In this document: positions 24,383-35,300 of the stretch, piece after piece | Layout: each line of letters starts with the position of its first letter | Numbering within the stretch: position 1 is the first letter of the stretch | Assembly (NCBI GenBank): GCA_045119835.1 | Contig: JBGVED010000083.1 | Span: 1-42,063, forward strand | Direction: 5' to 3' | From: CALVUJ01 sp045119835 | GTDB lineage: Bacteria > Bacillota_I > Bacilli_A > RFN20 > DUOF01 | DNA: 42,063 bases | Program-made: the position numbers and the translations under genes | The notes under the pieces: generated by a model | The model's database searches: none | The model's input: only the letters and a program-made list of their open reading frames with translations | What the model was told of the DNA's origin: nothing

Positions 24383-25489
24383 CTACTTATTATAATTTAA
24401 ATATTCTAATTCCTTTAAAACAAATCTTCCATTTTTCCTTATAAGAACATCATCAAAATAAATTTCTCCCTCATCACATTGCATACAAACTAAATCCCAA
24501 TGAATAATAGAGTCATTCCCATTTTCCGCTTCTCCTTTATAACATTGACCAGGAGTAAAATGGAAGGATCCCCAAATTTTCTCATCAAATAAAATACTGC
24601 CTACAGGCTCATTAATAAGAGGATTAAGCCCTAAAGCAAACTCTCCAACATACCTGCTTCCTTCATCGCTATCAAATATTTTATTCAATGATTCATTATC
24701 TCCATTCTCACATGTCGCACTAATAATTTTACCATCTTTAAACTCTAAACGAATATTTTTATATATTTTTCCATCATATGGTGAATCTGTATTATATTGA
24801 ATAACTCCATTAACACTATCCTTAACAGGTGCCGTAAAAACTTCACCATCCGGAATATTACACTCACCTGCACAAATTACCGCTGGTATATCTTTAATAG
24901 AAAAAGTTAAATCAGTCCCTTTACCTATAATATGCACTTTGTCAGTTCTCTCCATCAACTCTTTTAATGGAACACACGCTTCATACATAGCTTTATAATC
25001 CACATTACAAACATCAAACACAAAATCTCTATAAACTTCAGTTGGTCTAGAAGCTTTATGTGCCGCCAAAGGAGTTGGCCATTCTAATAAGACCCATTTC
25101 TTATGCTGAGTAATCATATCATTTAAATCTTTAGTTATCCTTCTAGCAGCCTTACTCTTCTCTATAATTATAGGTTCAGAAAATTCATACTCATTATATG
25201 AACCATCAATAATTACTTCAGCATCCATATCCTGCCATTTAAACGTATTCCACTTATTTAAAAACTCCATTCTTTCCTCACTATTATACATAGCAAGCAA
25301 TCTTGAGGTAGTATCATCATTAAAATACTCCACAAAAGAATACGCCCCCACTTTATTAGCCTCTTCTATTATTTCCCAAACTAACTCACAAGACTCTCTA
25401 ATAGCCTTAATTAAAACCTTACTGCCTTTTTTTAATTTCAATGAATGATTAACTATTGTATTAGCTAATTTATTTAATCTCGAATCCAT
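24383..25489 (-). CDS. M29-family metalloaminopeptidase
   Basis: This intracellular aminopeptidase of the AmpS/thermophilic M29 family removes N-terminal residues from peptides. It has 368 residues from the ATG at 25489, which has AAGGGGGA upstream; an earlier in-frame start lies within that ribosome site. Metal-ligand regions are in the expected order: GECNIPDGEVFTAPVKDS (Glu), GEFALGLNP (Glu), SFHFTPGQCY (His and Tyr) and IIHWDLV (His, Asp). The length is that of the family (about 370-415). It follows topB by 58 bases with no clear terminator, so the two may be co-transcribed; a weak TAAAAT -10 lies just upstream. The substrate range cannot be predicted. Confidence 0.9.
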   Translation of the reverse strand: MDSRLNKLANTIVNHSLKLKKGSKVLIKAIRESCELVWEIIEEANKVGAYSFVEYFNDDTTSRLLAMYNSEERMEFLNKWNTFKWQDMDAEVIIDGSYNEYEFSEPIIIEKSKAARRITKDLNDMITQHKKWVLLEWPTPLAAHKASRPTEVYRDFVFDVCNVDYKAMYEACVPLKELMERTDKVHIIGKGTDLTFSIKDIPAVICAGECNIPDGEVFTAPVKDSVNGVIQYNTDSPYDGKIYKNIRLEFKDGKIISATCENGDNESLNKIFDSDEGSRYVGEFALGLNPLINEPVGSILFDEKIWGSFHFTPGQCYKGEAENGNDSIIHWDLVCMQCDEGEIYFDDVLIRKNGRFVLKELEYLNYNK

Positions 25490-25547
25490 AAAAATCCCCC
25501 TTACCATAATTTTACACTTTTATTAAAAATTTAAACATCTAATACCC

Positions 25548-27638
25548 TTAAAATTTAAAAACAATTTTATCCTTCTCTATAACCAAATACGCATCAAATT
25601 TTTTCCCATTTTTAGAAGTAAATCCAATAATTTTAGAACTTTTTCCTTCTTGTAACATTTTGATAACATTGTTTTTAGAAATAATACGTTCACAAATGTA
25701 GTCGTTTATCCTGAATTTACAACCATCTTTATATCCTAAACAACTATAACCATATCTATCTCTTGCAACATTTTTGCCACACACAGGGCAACTACCTACT
25801 ATTTCGCCATAAAAACCAGTATCAGTATCTTTTTCTAAGCACTCATATTTAACCTCAAAAACTTCTTGTATCTCTTTTTTCGCTAATTCTACTGCATCTT
25901 CTATCTTGGATACCCCTTTAAATACCTTTTTTAACTCTCTTCCTAAAGAACTGGTTTTATACTTATCCATGATAATATTCATCTTAGATAAAGAATTTAT
26001 TAAATATTCGCCTCCACTATTAAGATAATAAACATCTTTTTTTAAACTAATATAATCGCTTTTAATAGCGTTATCAATAATTCCTGTTCTTGTTGCTTCC
26101 GTTCCTAATTCTAATCCTTCTAAAATAGCCCTATATTCTTCACTATCATCTTCTTCATTATCTTCTAAATTTTTTTTATCTTCTTTAAAAGGATTTTTCA
26201 AATAATTATTTAAAGTCTCAATTGTATAATGCTTAGGAGGAGCAGTTTTTTTCTCTTTAACCTCAAAATTAACAATAAATTCATCGCCTTTATTTAAAGA
26301 TGGTAAAAATTTATCATTTTTATTATATTCATCATATTTAGTCCAACCCTTTTCTACAATCACATTTCCTTTTAAAACAAACTCTTCTAAACCATCTAAA
26401 TCAACTTTAATTTCACTTTTCTCTATCTTGCATTCCTCTTTACAAAATACCGCTACAAATCTTTTTAAAATAGTAGAATACACAAGCAATTCATCTTGGC
26501 TTAATTTATCTTTACTAGGAATTTTATAAGTAGGAGTAAGTGCACTATGTGATTCTATCTTAGCATCATCAAAAATAGTCTTTTTATCTTTAAATGTTAT
26601 ATCATAGCCTAATTTCTCTACTGTTGCTATTACGTTTTTTATTTTCCCTTTTTCATTAGTTGCTAAATACTCAGAATTAGTACGCGGATAAGTAACATAA
26701 CCCTCTTCATACAACTTTTGCACTATAGCAAGAGATTTATCCATTGACATCTTATATCTTTTACCAAGTACATTCTGCAAAGTAGATAATGAATATAATT
26801 TTCCTGCATCTAACTTATCTTTTTTAGTAGTTTTGCTTATTACTTTAGCTTTCTTATCATTATAAACTTTGCACATATTACAAGCATCATCAAATTTATC
26901 TTTATCAAACTTTAATTTTGAACTAAGCTCAATATTTTCTCCATTAACCTCACTACTAGAAGATATTCCATAATATATCTCACTAACAAAATTTCTAATA
27001 CTTAAATCTCTATCGTATATCGCTTTAACAATAGGAACAATAACTCTACCCACTCTAAGTAAAACACCACTTTTAAGAGTGGCATATCTAGTTAAATTAA
27101 CTCCATATAGCCAATCTATATACGTTCTCGCAAATCCTTCATTTGCTAAATTATCGTATTCTTTTTCATCCTTCATTGTTGTTATTGCTTCCTTTATTGT
27201 CTCTTCGGTTTGATCAGGAAGCCAAAGTCTACTTAATTTTTTTTCAGTTTTAAGTGCATTTTCAATACATAGTCTAACAATTATTTCTCCCTCTCTATCA
27301 GCATCCCCAGCATTAATTATCTCATCAACATCCTCTCTATTGATCAATTCACTTATTATATTAAACTGCTTTTCCACGCCTTCATCTACTTTTTTATTCT
27401 TATCCTTTTTCAAACTAAATTTAAAAGTGTTAGGAAAACAAGGAATATTATCAATTCTCCATTTAGTATTGTTATCATTAGTGTAATCTTCAATATCACA
27501 TAAACTAAACAAATGCCCAAAAGCCCAAGTGATCAAATATTCATCATTTTCTAAATAGCCATCTTTTCTTTTAAACTGCCCCAACCCATTTGCAATATTT
27601 CTAGCTAAACTTGGTTTTTCTGCAATAATAATCTTCAT
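25548..27638 (-). CDS. topB: DNA topoisomerase III (type IA)
   Basis: This type IA topoisomerase decatenates DNA by single-strand passage. It has 696 residues from the ATG at 27638, preceded by GGTG. The Toprim domain opens with MKIIIAEKPSLARNIA and carries the metal site NAGDADREGEIIVRL. The catalytic tyrosine is in GYVTYPRTNSEYL near residue 325. A C-terminal Cys region (SCPVCGKNV, YSCLGYKDGCKF) ends in a topoisomerase C-terminal repeat (IIGFTSKNGKKFDAYLV). The length and this tail match the Bacillota TopB group often found on chromosomes and mobile elements. No mobile-element genes surround it here, and a chromosomal role is likely. Confidence 0.93.
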   Translation of the reverse strand: MKIIIAEKPSLARNIANGLGQFKRKDGYLENDEYLITWAFGHLFSLCDIEDYTNDNNTKWRIDNIPCFPNTFKFSLKKDKNKKVDEGVEKQFNIISELINREDVDEIINAGDADREGEIIVRLCIENALKTEKKLSRLWLPDQTEETIKEAITTMKDEKEYDNLANEGFARTYIDWLYGVNLTRYATLKSGVLLRVGRVIVPIVKAIYDRDLSIRNFVSEIYYGISSSSEVNGENIELSSKLKFDKDKFDDACNMCKVYNDKKAKVISKTTKKDKLDAGKLYSLSTLQNVLGKRYKMSMDKSLAIVQKLYEEGYVTYPRTNSEYLATNEKGKIKNVIATVEKLGYDITFKDKKTIFDDAKIESHSALTPTYKIPSKDKLSQDELLVYSTILKRFVAVFCKEECKIEKSEIKVDLDGLEEFVLKGNVIVEKGWTKYDEYNKNDKFLPSLNKGDEFIVNFEVKEKKTAPPKHYTIETLNNYLKNPFKEDKKNLEDNEEDDSEEYRAILEGLELGTEATRTGIIDNAIKSDYISLKKDVYYLNSGGEYLINSLSKMNIIMDKYKTSSLGRELKKVFKGVSKIEDAVELAKKEIQEVFEVKYECLEKDTDTGFYGEIVGSCPVCGKNVARDRYGYSCLGYKDGCKFRINDYICERIISKNNVIKMLQEGKSSKIIGFTSKNGKKFDAYLVIEKDKIVFKF

Positions 27639-27657
27639 ATAAATCACCAACAAAACT

Positions 27658-27666
27658 ATAATAACA
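27658..27666 (-). promoter_or_regulatory. Extended -10 promoter of topB
   Basis: The minus strand reads TGTTATTAT (hexamer 27658-27663), about 20 bases before the topB ATG and just after the terminator of the upstream operon. No convincing -35 box is present. Confidence 0.45.
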
Positions 27667-27683
27667 CATTTAGAGACAAAAAG

Positions 27684-27712
27684 AAAAAAAACTGCTTTTA
27701 ATTAGCAGTTTT
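27684..27712 (-). terminator. Terminator of the two-gene unknown operon
   Basis: AAAACTGCT/AGCAGTTTT (27688-27696 with 27704-27712) forms a 9-bp stem with a 7-nt loop and a T-rich tail on the minus strand. The hairpin begins at the stop codon of the second gene. Confidence 0.85.
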
Positions 27713-28188
27713 TAATCATCACTAAACCAATCATCAAAAGACATAGAACTAAATTTCTTATCTTTTTTCTTTTTCTTATTTGGATTTTCAATTCCAAGTT
27801 CATCCATAATATCTTTTAAAATTCTATCTCGCATACCATTATCATTGTTAATCAAATTAATTAACTCTTCTTGTATTGTAGGTAGCATCTCAATAGATGT
27901 AATTAATAATTGAACATTTTTGTGATCGCTAGCTTTTATAGATGTAAATCTATTAGATTCTTGTAAAGCATCAAATGCTTTATACAAGACTTCATTAGCA
28001 TTAATAAGAGTTGTGGGTAAATGAGCCATCCACATAAAGACTCTCCTATTACAAGCAAATAACTCATCAATACATTTTTGATCTTTGTCATACTTAGGTT
28101 TTTCCAAAATATCTAAAACATTAGGATAATCACCTTTTATAGCCATAATAATATTCTTTATTTTAGCTTTTTCTCCACCACTCAACAT
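27712..28188 (-). CDS. Unrecognised acidic/basic-tailed protein, second gene of a two-gene operon
   Basis: This 158-residue protein is not one I recognise. It begins MLSGGEKAKIKNIIMAIKGD, is mostly helical by composition, has no signal peptide or transmembrane segment, and is likely cytoplasmic. It ends with a lysine run (KKKKKDKK) followed by SFDDWFSDD, a charged tail that looks disordered and could be a docking motif. The start has AGGGAGATAAAGTT upstream, 16 bases after its partner gene, so the two are co-expressed. The SGGEK segment superficially recalls the ABC ATPase signature, but no Walker motifs exist, so that reading is rejected. Confidence 0.7.
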   Translation of the reverse strand: MLSGGEKAKIKNIIMAIKGDYPNVLDILEKPKYDKDQKCIDELFACNRRVFMWMAHLPTTLINANEVLYKAFDALQESNRFTSIKASDHKNVQLLITSIEMLPTIQEELINLINNDNGMRDRILKDIMDELGIENPNKKKKKDKKFSSMSFDDWFSDD

Positions 28189-28204
28189 AACTTTATCTCC
28201 CTAA

Positions 28205-29251
28205 TTAAGCTGATTTTCTAGCTGATTGATGGTTTTTTTCATTCTTTCTAGATAAAACCAAATCAAAACTTCTCTTAGTAAGCAATGTTACATTATTTAA
28301 ATCAGAAATAGTATTTGCTTTAATAACCCCATATGGCCATTCACCTAATTTTTGGCAATCTATAACTCTATAAGCTTTGTTCTTTCCTGTAACAAAATAA
28401 ACAACACCTTGTAAACTTTGTCTAGAAATTTTTTCTGCTTGTTCATAGAAAGGTTCCATATCAACTATAATGTTGCTTGAAGTAGCATTGTAATTGTCCT
28501 TTAATATATCAATTAACTCTAATGCCGAAATCATTCCTATCTTATCCATAGGTTTACCTTTATATGTATTAACTACAGTATATATTTTCTTTGAAAGTTC
28601 TTTCTCATCATTATATGGAATATTTATAACAACAGAAATTGTTGAAGAACTAGGATTAGCAACTGCTGCACTAGTAGCCTTACTTCTATACATATCATTA
28701 CCATCGATTTGAATAAACTTAGACTCATCATTTGGCACTCTAATACCCATTTTTGAATAATCATCTCTTGTTGTTGATAATACAGCAATATTATCTAAAC
28801 ATGTATCAAAACAGAAACTAGCCCCTTTTCTTTTAACTGGCAAACTTTCTCCTTTTTCAGCTTTAGCTAAAGCTTCTTTTAAACATTTTGTAATAGAATA
28901 ATTGTAACGGTAAAATAATTTAAAATATTCAAACCCTTTATTACTACTATCACTTTCATAAACTTTTTTTAATTCTTCATAATATTTATTTGCTTCTGGT
29001 AAATTAGATAAATTTTCCTCACCCATATAATAAAAACTATCTTTTATGTTTTCACTATAACCTTTAACAAGTATTGAAGACAATTCAGTTGAAATAAAAT
29101 CTGTTGATATACTAGCAGAAATTGCAGCTAAATTAGTATTCTCACCCAAATCACTTGTTTTTAATATTTTAAGTTCACACAACTTATCTCTTATTACACT
29201 TAAATCTTTTAAAATTTCTTTCGTATAATATCTACCTTTATAATTTAACAT
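28205..29251 (-). CDS. Unrecognised cytoplasmic protein, first gene of a two-gene operon
   Basis: This 348-residue protein starts at the ATG at 29251: AAGGAG lies ten bases upstream, and a longer in-frame start would precede the predicted transcription start. The N-terminal half is helical (KEILKDLSVIRDKLCELKIL, YYEELKKVYESD). The C-terminal half alternates strands and helices (TISVVINIPYNDEKELSKKI, SSNIIVDMEPFYEQAEKIS, GVVYFVTGKNKAYRVIDC). There is no signal peptide or membrane helix. The C terminus is basic (LSRKNEKNHQSARKSA). I find no catalytic signature I can name. It is the first gene of an operon with its own strong promoter and terminator, directly downstream of the giant surface-protein gene. 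Confidence 0.7.
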   Translation of the reverse strand: MLNYKGRYYTKEILKDLSVIRDKLCELKILKTSDLGENTNLAAISASISTDFISTELSSILVKGYSENIKDSFYYMGEENLSNLPEANKYYEELKKVYESDSSNKGFEYFKLFYRYNYSITKCLKEALAKAEKGESLPVKRKGASFCFDTCLDNIAVLSTTRDDYSKMGIRVPNDESKFIQIDGNDMYRSKATSAAVANPSSSTISVVINIPYNDEKELSKKIYTVVNTYKGKPMDKIGMISALELIDILKDNYNATSSNIIVDMEPFYEQAEKISRQSLQGVVYFVTGKNKAYRVIDCQKLGEWPYGVIKANTISDLNNVTLLTKRSFDLVLSRKNEKNHQSARKSA

Positions 29252-29273
29252 ATCATCTACACTCCTTACACGT

Positions 29274-29302
29274 ATCATATCACAAAAAAAACAAATACTC
29301 AA
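29274..29302 (-). promoter_or_regulatory. Promoter of the two-gene unknown operon
   Basis: The minus strand has -35 TTGAGT (29297-29302), a 17-bp spacer and an extended -10 TGATATGAT (hexamer 29274-29279). It lies in the 81-base gap after the giant surface-protein gene; the expected start is near 29267. Confidence 0.7.
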
Positions 29303-29332
29303 TTAAAAAATTACCGACAAATACTGTTTTTT

Positions 29333-32300
29333 TTATGCTGCTCTCACTTTTTTCCTAAATTTAACAAATTGATATCCTACAAACAATAACGCAACAGAAC
29401 CAATTGCAATAAATAAACCTTTTAAAAGACCGTCATTACCTTTACTATTTTTGTTATCATCTACTACCGCAACTGGATCTTTTGATGCATTTTCCTTAAC
29501 AATCGCATACGCATAATAATAATCATTAAACTTAATAAAGCAATCTTCATTATTAATACCTTGCTTAAATACATTTCCATTTCCAATCAAATTAATTCCA
29601 TTAGAATAATTACCTATGTTAACACCATTAACACTAAATATAACAAAAGCACTATCAGTACCAGGAATAACACCTAATATATACAACATATCATTTGCCT
29701 TAATATTAACATTATCTATTTTTGCATAAATATTAGAATATCCATTATTATCATAACTAATATCTACTCTTACTAAAAATCTATCATCAAATTCAATAGT
29801 ATTGGTAGTATATTCTTCCGCATTAATATCTGTAACAATATCGACATGTGTATCTACACTAATCATAAAACTTGACACCGCAACATTACCTAAAGTATCT
29901 CTAGCAACTATTTGATAAGAACCAACATCTACAAACTTAAACACTTCACTGCCATTGCTAGATGATATTAAAGAACCCTCATACCAAACTTCAACCATAT
30001 CAAGTCTTTCATCAGTAACAGAAACCTGAACTTCACCCAAAGAAATATCTCCGTCATTTATACCATTTATAATTGGCGCCTTTGTATCAACTAAAATAGT
30101 CTTACAAGATTGATTCAAACTAATATTTCCAGCTGCATCTACAGCTTTTATACACACTTGAACATTTTGACTAAGATTAACTCCAAACTCTAAATAAGAA
30201 TTTTCTACAATCTTGCTCCAAGTACCACCTTGAACACTATATTCATGCCACCAGTTTCCAGAATTATCGCTTCCTCCAACTATAACAAATTCATGCTTTA
30301 ATTCATTAGTTATAGAATCCAAAACCAATTCACCAACTTCTGGAGCAGTATAATCTTCAATATCAACATAAAAAGTTACATTTATAGTATTTGAAGAAGA
30401 ATCTTTTGCAGTAAGTAAAATTTCATGACTATGAGCTGTAGATTTCTTAAGTTCATAATATATTTTTACATTAGAATCATAATTATCATTTGCAACTATC
30501 GAATATTTGTCAATCAAATATTCAACACTAAAACTTTCTTCTATACCTAATTTTATAGTTTGATTATTAATAACTCCTGTAATAGTTGGTGCGATAATAT
30601 CTTGAGCTTTAACTTCATATTCAAACAAAGAAACATTTCCAGATTTATCTACAGAACTAAATCTCAAATAATAAATACCTGTTTTAGTAAATTTATAAGT
30701 AATTACATTGTTTGCATTAGAAATCAAATATATATCATTAATTCTATATTTTTCTCCCATGTTATTAATACCAAACAAACCAACATATTCAACACTCTTA
30801 TTCTCTTGATCGCCTTTATCAAAACTATTTGGATAATTAAGCGTTATACTATCTATATTAACATTGTTATTATTTTTATCGCCAAAATATAAAACGAATG
30901 AATTTTTGTTATCAACAGAACTACTCATTTGAGGGCCTAAATTATCAACAACTGCAATTTCCACATCAATTGTTGAACTATTACCAGCTAAGTCAACAAT
31001 AGTATACACAAATTTATATGTGCCTAACTCATTAAATTTATAAACCCCATCACTCACTTTTACAACTTGAGATGTACAAACAACATCATTAATAGAATTC
31101 TTAACAAAACAACTAGCATCACTAAGTTCCATATAAAATTCTTTTATAATATACCCATTTTGTTCCTTCAAACCATAGTTATCTTTAACTTCAACACCTT
31201 CTACAAAAACTTCTTCTCTTAGTTCAAAAACTCTTTCTTCATCTAAAACCTTAAATACTGGTTTAGTGTTATCAACAACATTAACCTTAATCACTTTACT
31301 AACAGCTTCATTACCTGCAATATCCATATAACTTAATTTAACTTCATAGTTGCCTATATATTTGCATAAATCATTATCAAATAAATTACCATTTTTAAAA
31401 TACTCAACTTTAAAGAATTCTGTATTTTTAGCTTGATAATAACTCATTCCATCGACAGATAATACAATTTTTGAAAGTAATAAATCTATTGTCAAATTAG
31501 GATTAACACCTATTTCAACATTAACTATATTATTTGATTCTAAAGTATATAAAACACCACTTATATATACACTTTCACCTTCATCTAACATCCATATTTC
31601 AGGAGTAGAATCATCATAATTAATCTCAAAAGTAGAACTTCTATTTGCTCTATCGTAAACTTTAATAACAATACTATTATAATTAAATGTATTACCTTCA
31701 ATCATACTAACTAAAGAAACTCCATACTCACAAATGCTAGTATCTACTAAACACTTCCCAATTTCACTATTATAAGAATATCTAGATGCCATAGTAATGT
31801 TGTTATTTGTTACAGTGTTTCTTAAATCAATCGTTAAATAGTAGAAGTTCTCATCGTTTATATTAACATATAAATTAGCTAAATCGCTATAAATCTTTCC
31901 TGACTCTAATTGAGGCAAATAAGAACCCTCAACTTCCTTATATAAGTTAATTACTGGATTTTCTGCATCTACATATATATATACTTCCTTAACATTACTA
32001 GCATAATCGTAAACTTTAACACTATAATTACCATTATCTAAATAGTAATATGCTTCACCATTTTCAAAGACAAGACCTGTAGCACCATAACTATTTCTTA
32101 CACAATTTGTATCTAATTTAGAATTTTCTATATAACAAACTGTTGCTAAAGCCCCTTCTTCATAAACCTTAAAATAATTAACCTTATGGTTATCGGTGAT
32201 TTTAAGCTTTATTGCTCCACCAACATAAACCTCATCAATAATTTCATAATAAGTATTCATAGCATTAGAATTTGCATATTTAATTGTAGGTGTATCATTA

Positions 32301-35300
32301 TCAACATAAATAGCACTACTTCTACCTATTTGACCATTTCCAAAATCATCCTCAACATATACATACAAATAATATGTACCACTTACTAATTTATTAAAGT
32401 TACTATTAATTACAATAACACCTTCACTAGAATTTAAATTAAACAACCCTCTTGAACAAGTATCCATATTTAAACAACTATTATATTCAAAATCAAATGA
32501 TGTAACATTGTATTGTGTTGTAAGTATGTATTTTTTATCAAACAAATTAGAAATATTATCATCGTTAACTTCAATCTTAAACTCATAATTATTACCATTT
32601 ACAGTAGAAATAACAGCAGGATTTTCTTCTTTATAAGTAATTACAGGTTTTTCATTATCAACTAAAACATCTTTCTTTACTATATCAATAAGATTACCAT
32701 CAACATAAATATATAAAACAACCTTTTTATCTTTACCAAAACTAGTTAAATTTAAATTATAAACACCTTTTTCAACATAATTAGTAATTGTGGATTTACA
32801 AATTTCATCTCCATATCCATTACAAACAGTAATAGTATCATCATTTATTGTATTCTCATCATAAATTTTAGACGAATTTACACTATCAACTATATATCTA
32901 AAACTAGTAACATTTTTATTTCCTAAATTATACACAACTACATTTAATTCCCTAGTATTACCAACTTGATATACTCTAGCGTATGCACCACTAGAAATAT
33001 TCAAACTAAATGATTGAATTGTAAAATTATTTGCCTCATCCACTAATTTGAAATTAACATTATCTAAACCGCTAACACTAAAACTAGCCTTATGATTAAC
33101 AAAATTTAATATTTCATAAACACCATCATTATTTGAATCCAAATATAAAGAATAACCATCAACAAAATGATTTATAGATATATCATAATTTGTATTATCT
33201 ATTTTATTAATGTTTAAACTTATTTCTCCAAAAGTAGGAGCAATAGTATCTAATCTAATTAAAGAAGTTCCCTTAATTAATTTAACATTACCCAATAAAT
33301 CAACTATATAAATCCATAAATAATACTCTCCCTCATCATTTGCTTTGCTAACTTCAAAAGTTGAACTAACAACTGAACTAAAATTATAAGTAGTAAAGAA
33401 AGATGAAATTGAACCATCATAATTTACTAATTGATTATGTAAGTTAATATTTGAATTTACAAGAGCATACTTAATACTATTATTAAAAATAATATCATTT
33501 ATTTCATCTCCACTTAAAACAACATTAATTTTTGAATATTTTTTAACATCACTTATAGGATTACCACTATCATCATTAATAGCTATTTCTATTTCACTAA
33601 CCTCATTTTGGTATTCTACTTCAAATGAATAACTAGCACTTTCATTTCCTGCTCCATCAACCAAATAATAACGGATAACTCCACTAAAATTATAAGGAGC
33701 ATTAACTATCAATGAACTATTAGTTAAATATCCATCCACTACAGAACTATTAACGGAATACGTATTATAAACACAATCTACATCTTCAAAACACACTTTC
33801 AATCCCAAATAATCATTATATCCAGTGAAAAGATCTTTTAAACTATCGCTGCCAAAATAAACATTTATAACATCATTAGAATATTTATAAACCTTACTAA
33901 CACCATCATCCTTAACAAAAATTCTAAGATTTTTTCCACTGCTAGTATTAACATATATTCTTTCTGCATTATTTGGATATTTATTAGTATTAATAAAAGG
34001 AGAATCTTTATCTATACAATTAATTTTAATATGATTATAAGAAACATTGCCGGCTGTATCCACAACTCTAACAACATAAGCTTTATTTTCCGTTGCAATA
34101 AAACTAGTAACTAAATTATTAGAAGACGCTTTATTATAAATAGAATTAACAACATAATTATTAAAGATTTCTTCATAACCTGAAATTATACTATCATACG
34201 CTAACTTAACATAATCAATAGAAGCAACTCTCTCTTCAACATCATTAACCATAAATTTACGCATATTAACTAAACTTATAGTAACATTTCCATTTACATA
34301 TTGCCCAACCTTAACATCTCTAACCAAATCAAATTCAATTGGTGAAGTGTCTACTCCGATTACATTTACTTCGTAAGCTATTGTATTTAAAGCAATATCC
34401 ACTACTTCAACAACATAAATTCCGTTTTTATTAATGTTATACAATTTAGATACAATTTTTTCTCCATTATGATTAAAACAGTCTTTATTCGAACTATCTT
34501 CTTTATAATATATACAATATCTGCCTACTCCACTAATATCATCCTTAATAGTTATATCCAAATTTAATTCATCTTCATTTATTCCTGTAAAATCAACAAC
34601 ATTATATTGATTTAAATTATTCACTGTTACTAAAGATGCTTGATTATCATATTTAATAGTTTTACTTTCATAAACGTAATTTCCAAAAATATCACTAGCA
34701 TAAACATAAAAACTATTTAGTCCACTAACCAATGATAAACTAACACTTTGCTCAACAACTCTTCCGTTTGTAAAACTTATAATTTTAAATTTAGAAAAAT
34801 CATAAGAGTTATTAGCAAAACATTCATTCAAACAATAGGCAATAGTATCCAATGTGCCTGTATTATTTTTAGTTACACTAAATGAAATATCACCATTTTC
34901 ATACCACTTATTCTCATCTACTACAATATTAACAATTGGAGCAATTGTATCTATCATAAATGAATTACTAGTAAATGTAGAGCTGTTCCCTGCATTATCC
35001 GTTGCACTAACAACAAATCTATATTTTTCATTTGGAGAAAATACTCCTGAATCAAATGCGATTTCATTTCCAGATATCTTACAAACATTAGAATAGAAAC
35101 TGCAGCTATCATAAGTTTTCTCTACAATAACATTATTAGAACTATCTACCCATTTATACTTAATTGTATTTAAATTTAACTTACTATCTTTATCCTCAAT
35201 AACAACACTATAATCAAACACCGCAATATATGAAGTTGAACCTCCATTTGTTTCAATTCCATTAGAATTATATAATTTTATAATAGGACCAGATGCATCT

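Noticed and set aside
25548..27638. Mobile-element topoisomerase (integrative conjugative element) interpretation of topB
   Set aside because: There are no conjugation, integrase or relaxase genes nearby, and the neighbours are chromosomal enzymes.
27712..28188. ABC ATPase reading from SGGEK at the N terminus
   Set aside because: There is no Walker A or B motif, and the signature lies at residue 3, where it cannot belong to an ATPase domain.
29333..29480. LPxTG sortase anchor at the end of the giant protein
   Set aside because: No LPxTG-like motif precedes the C-terminal helix; the conserved element is the terminal RKKVRAA.
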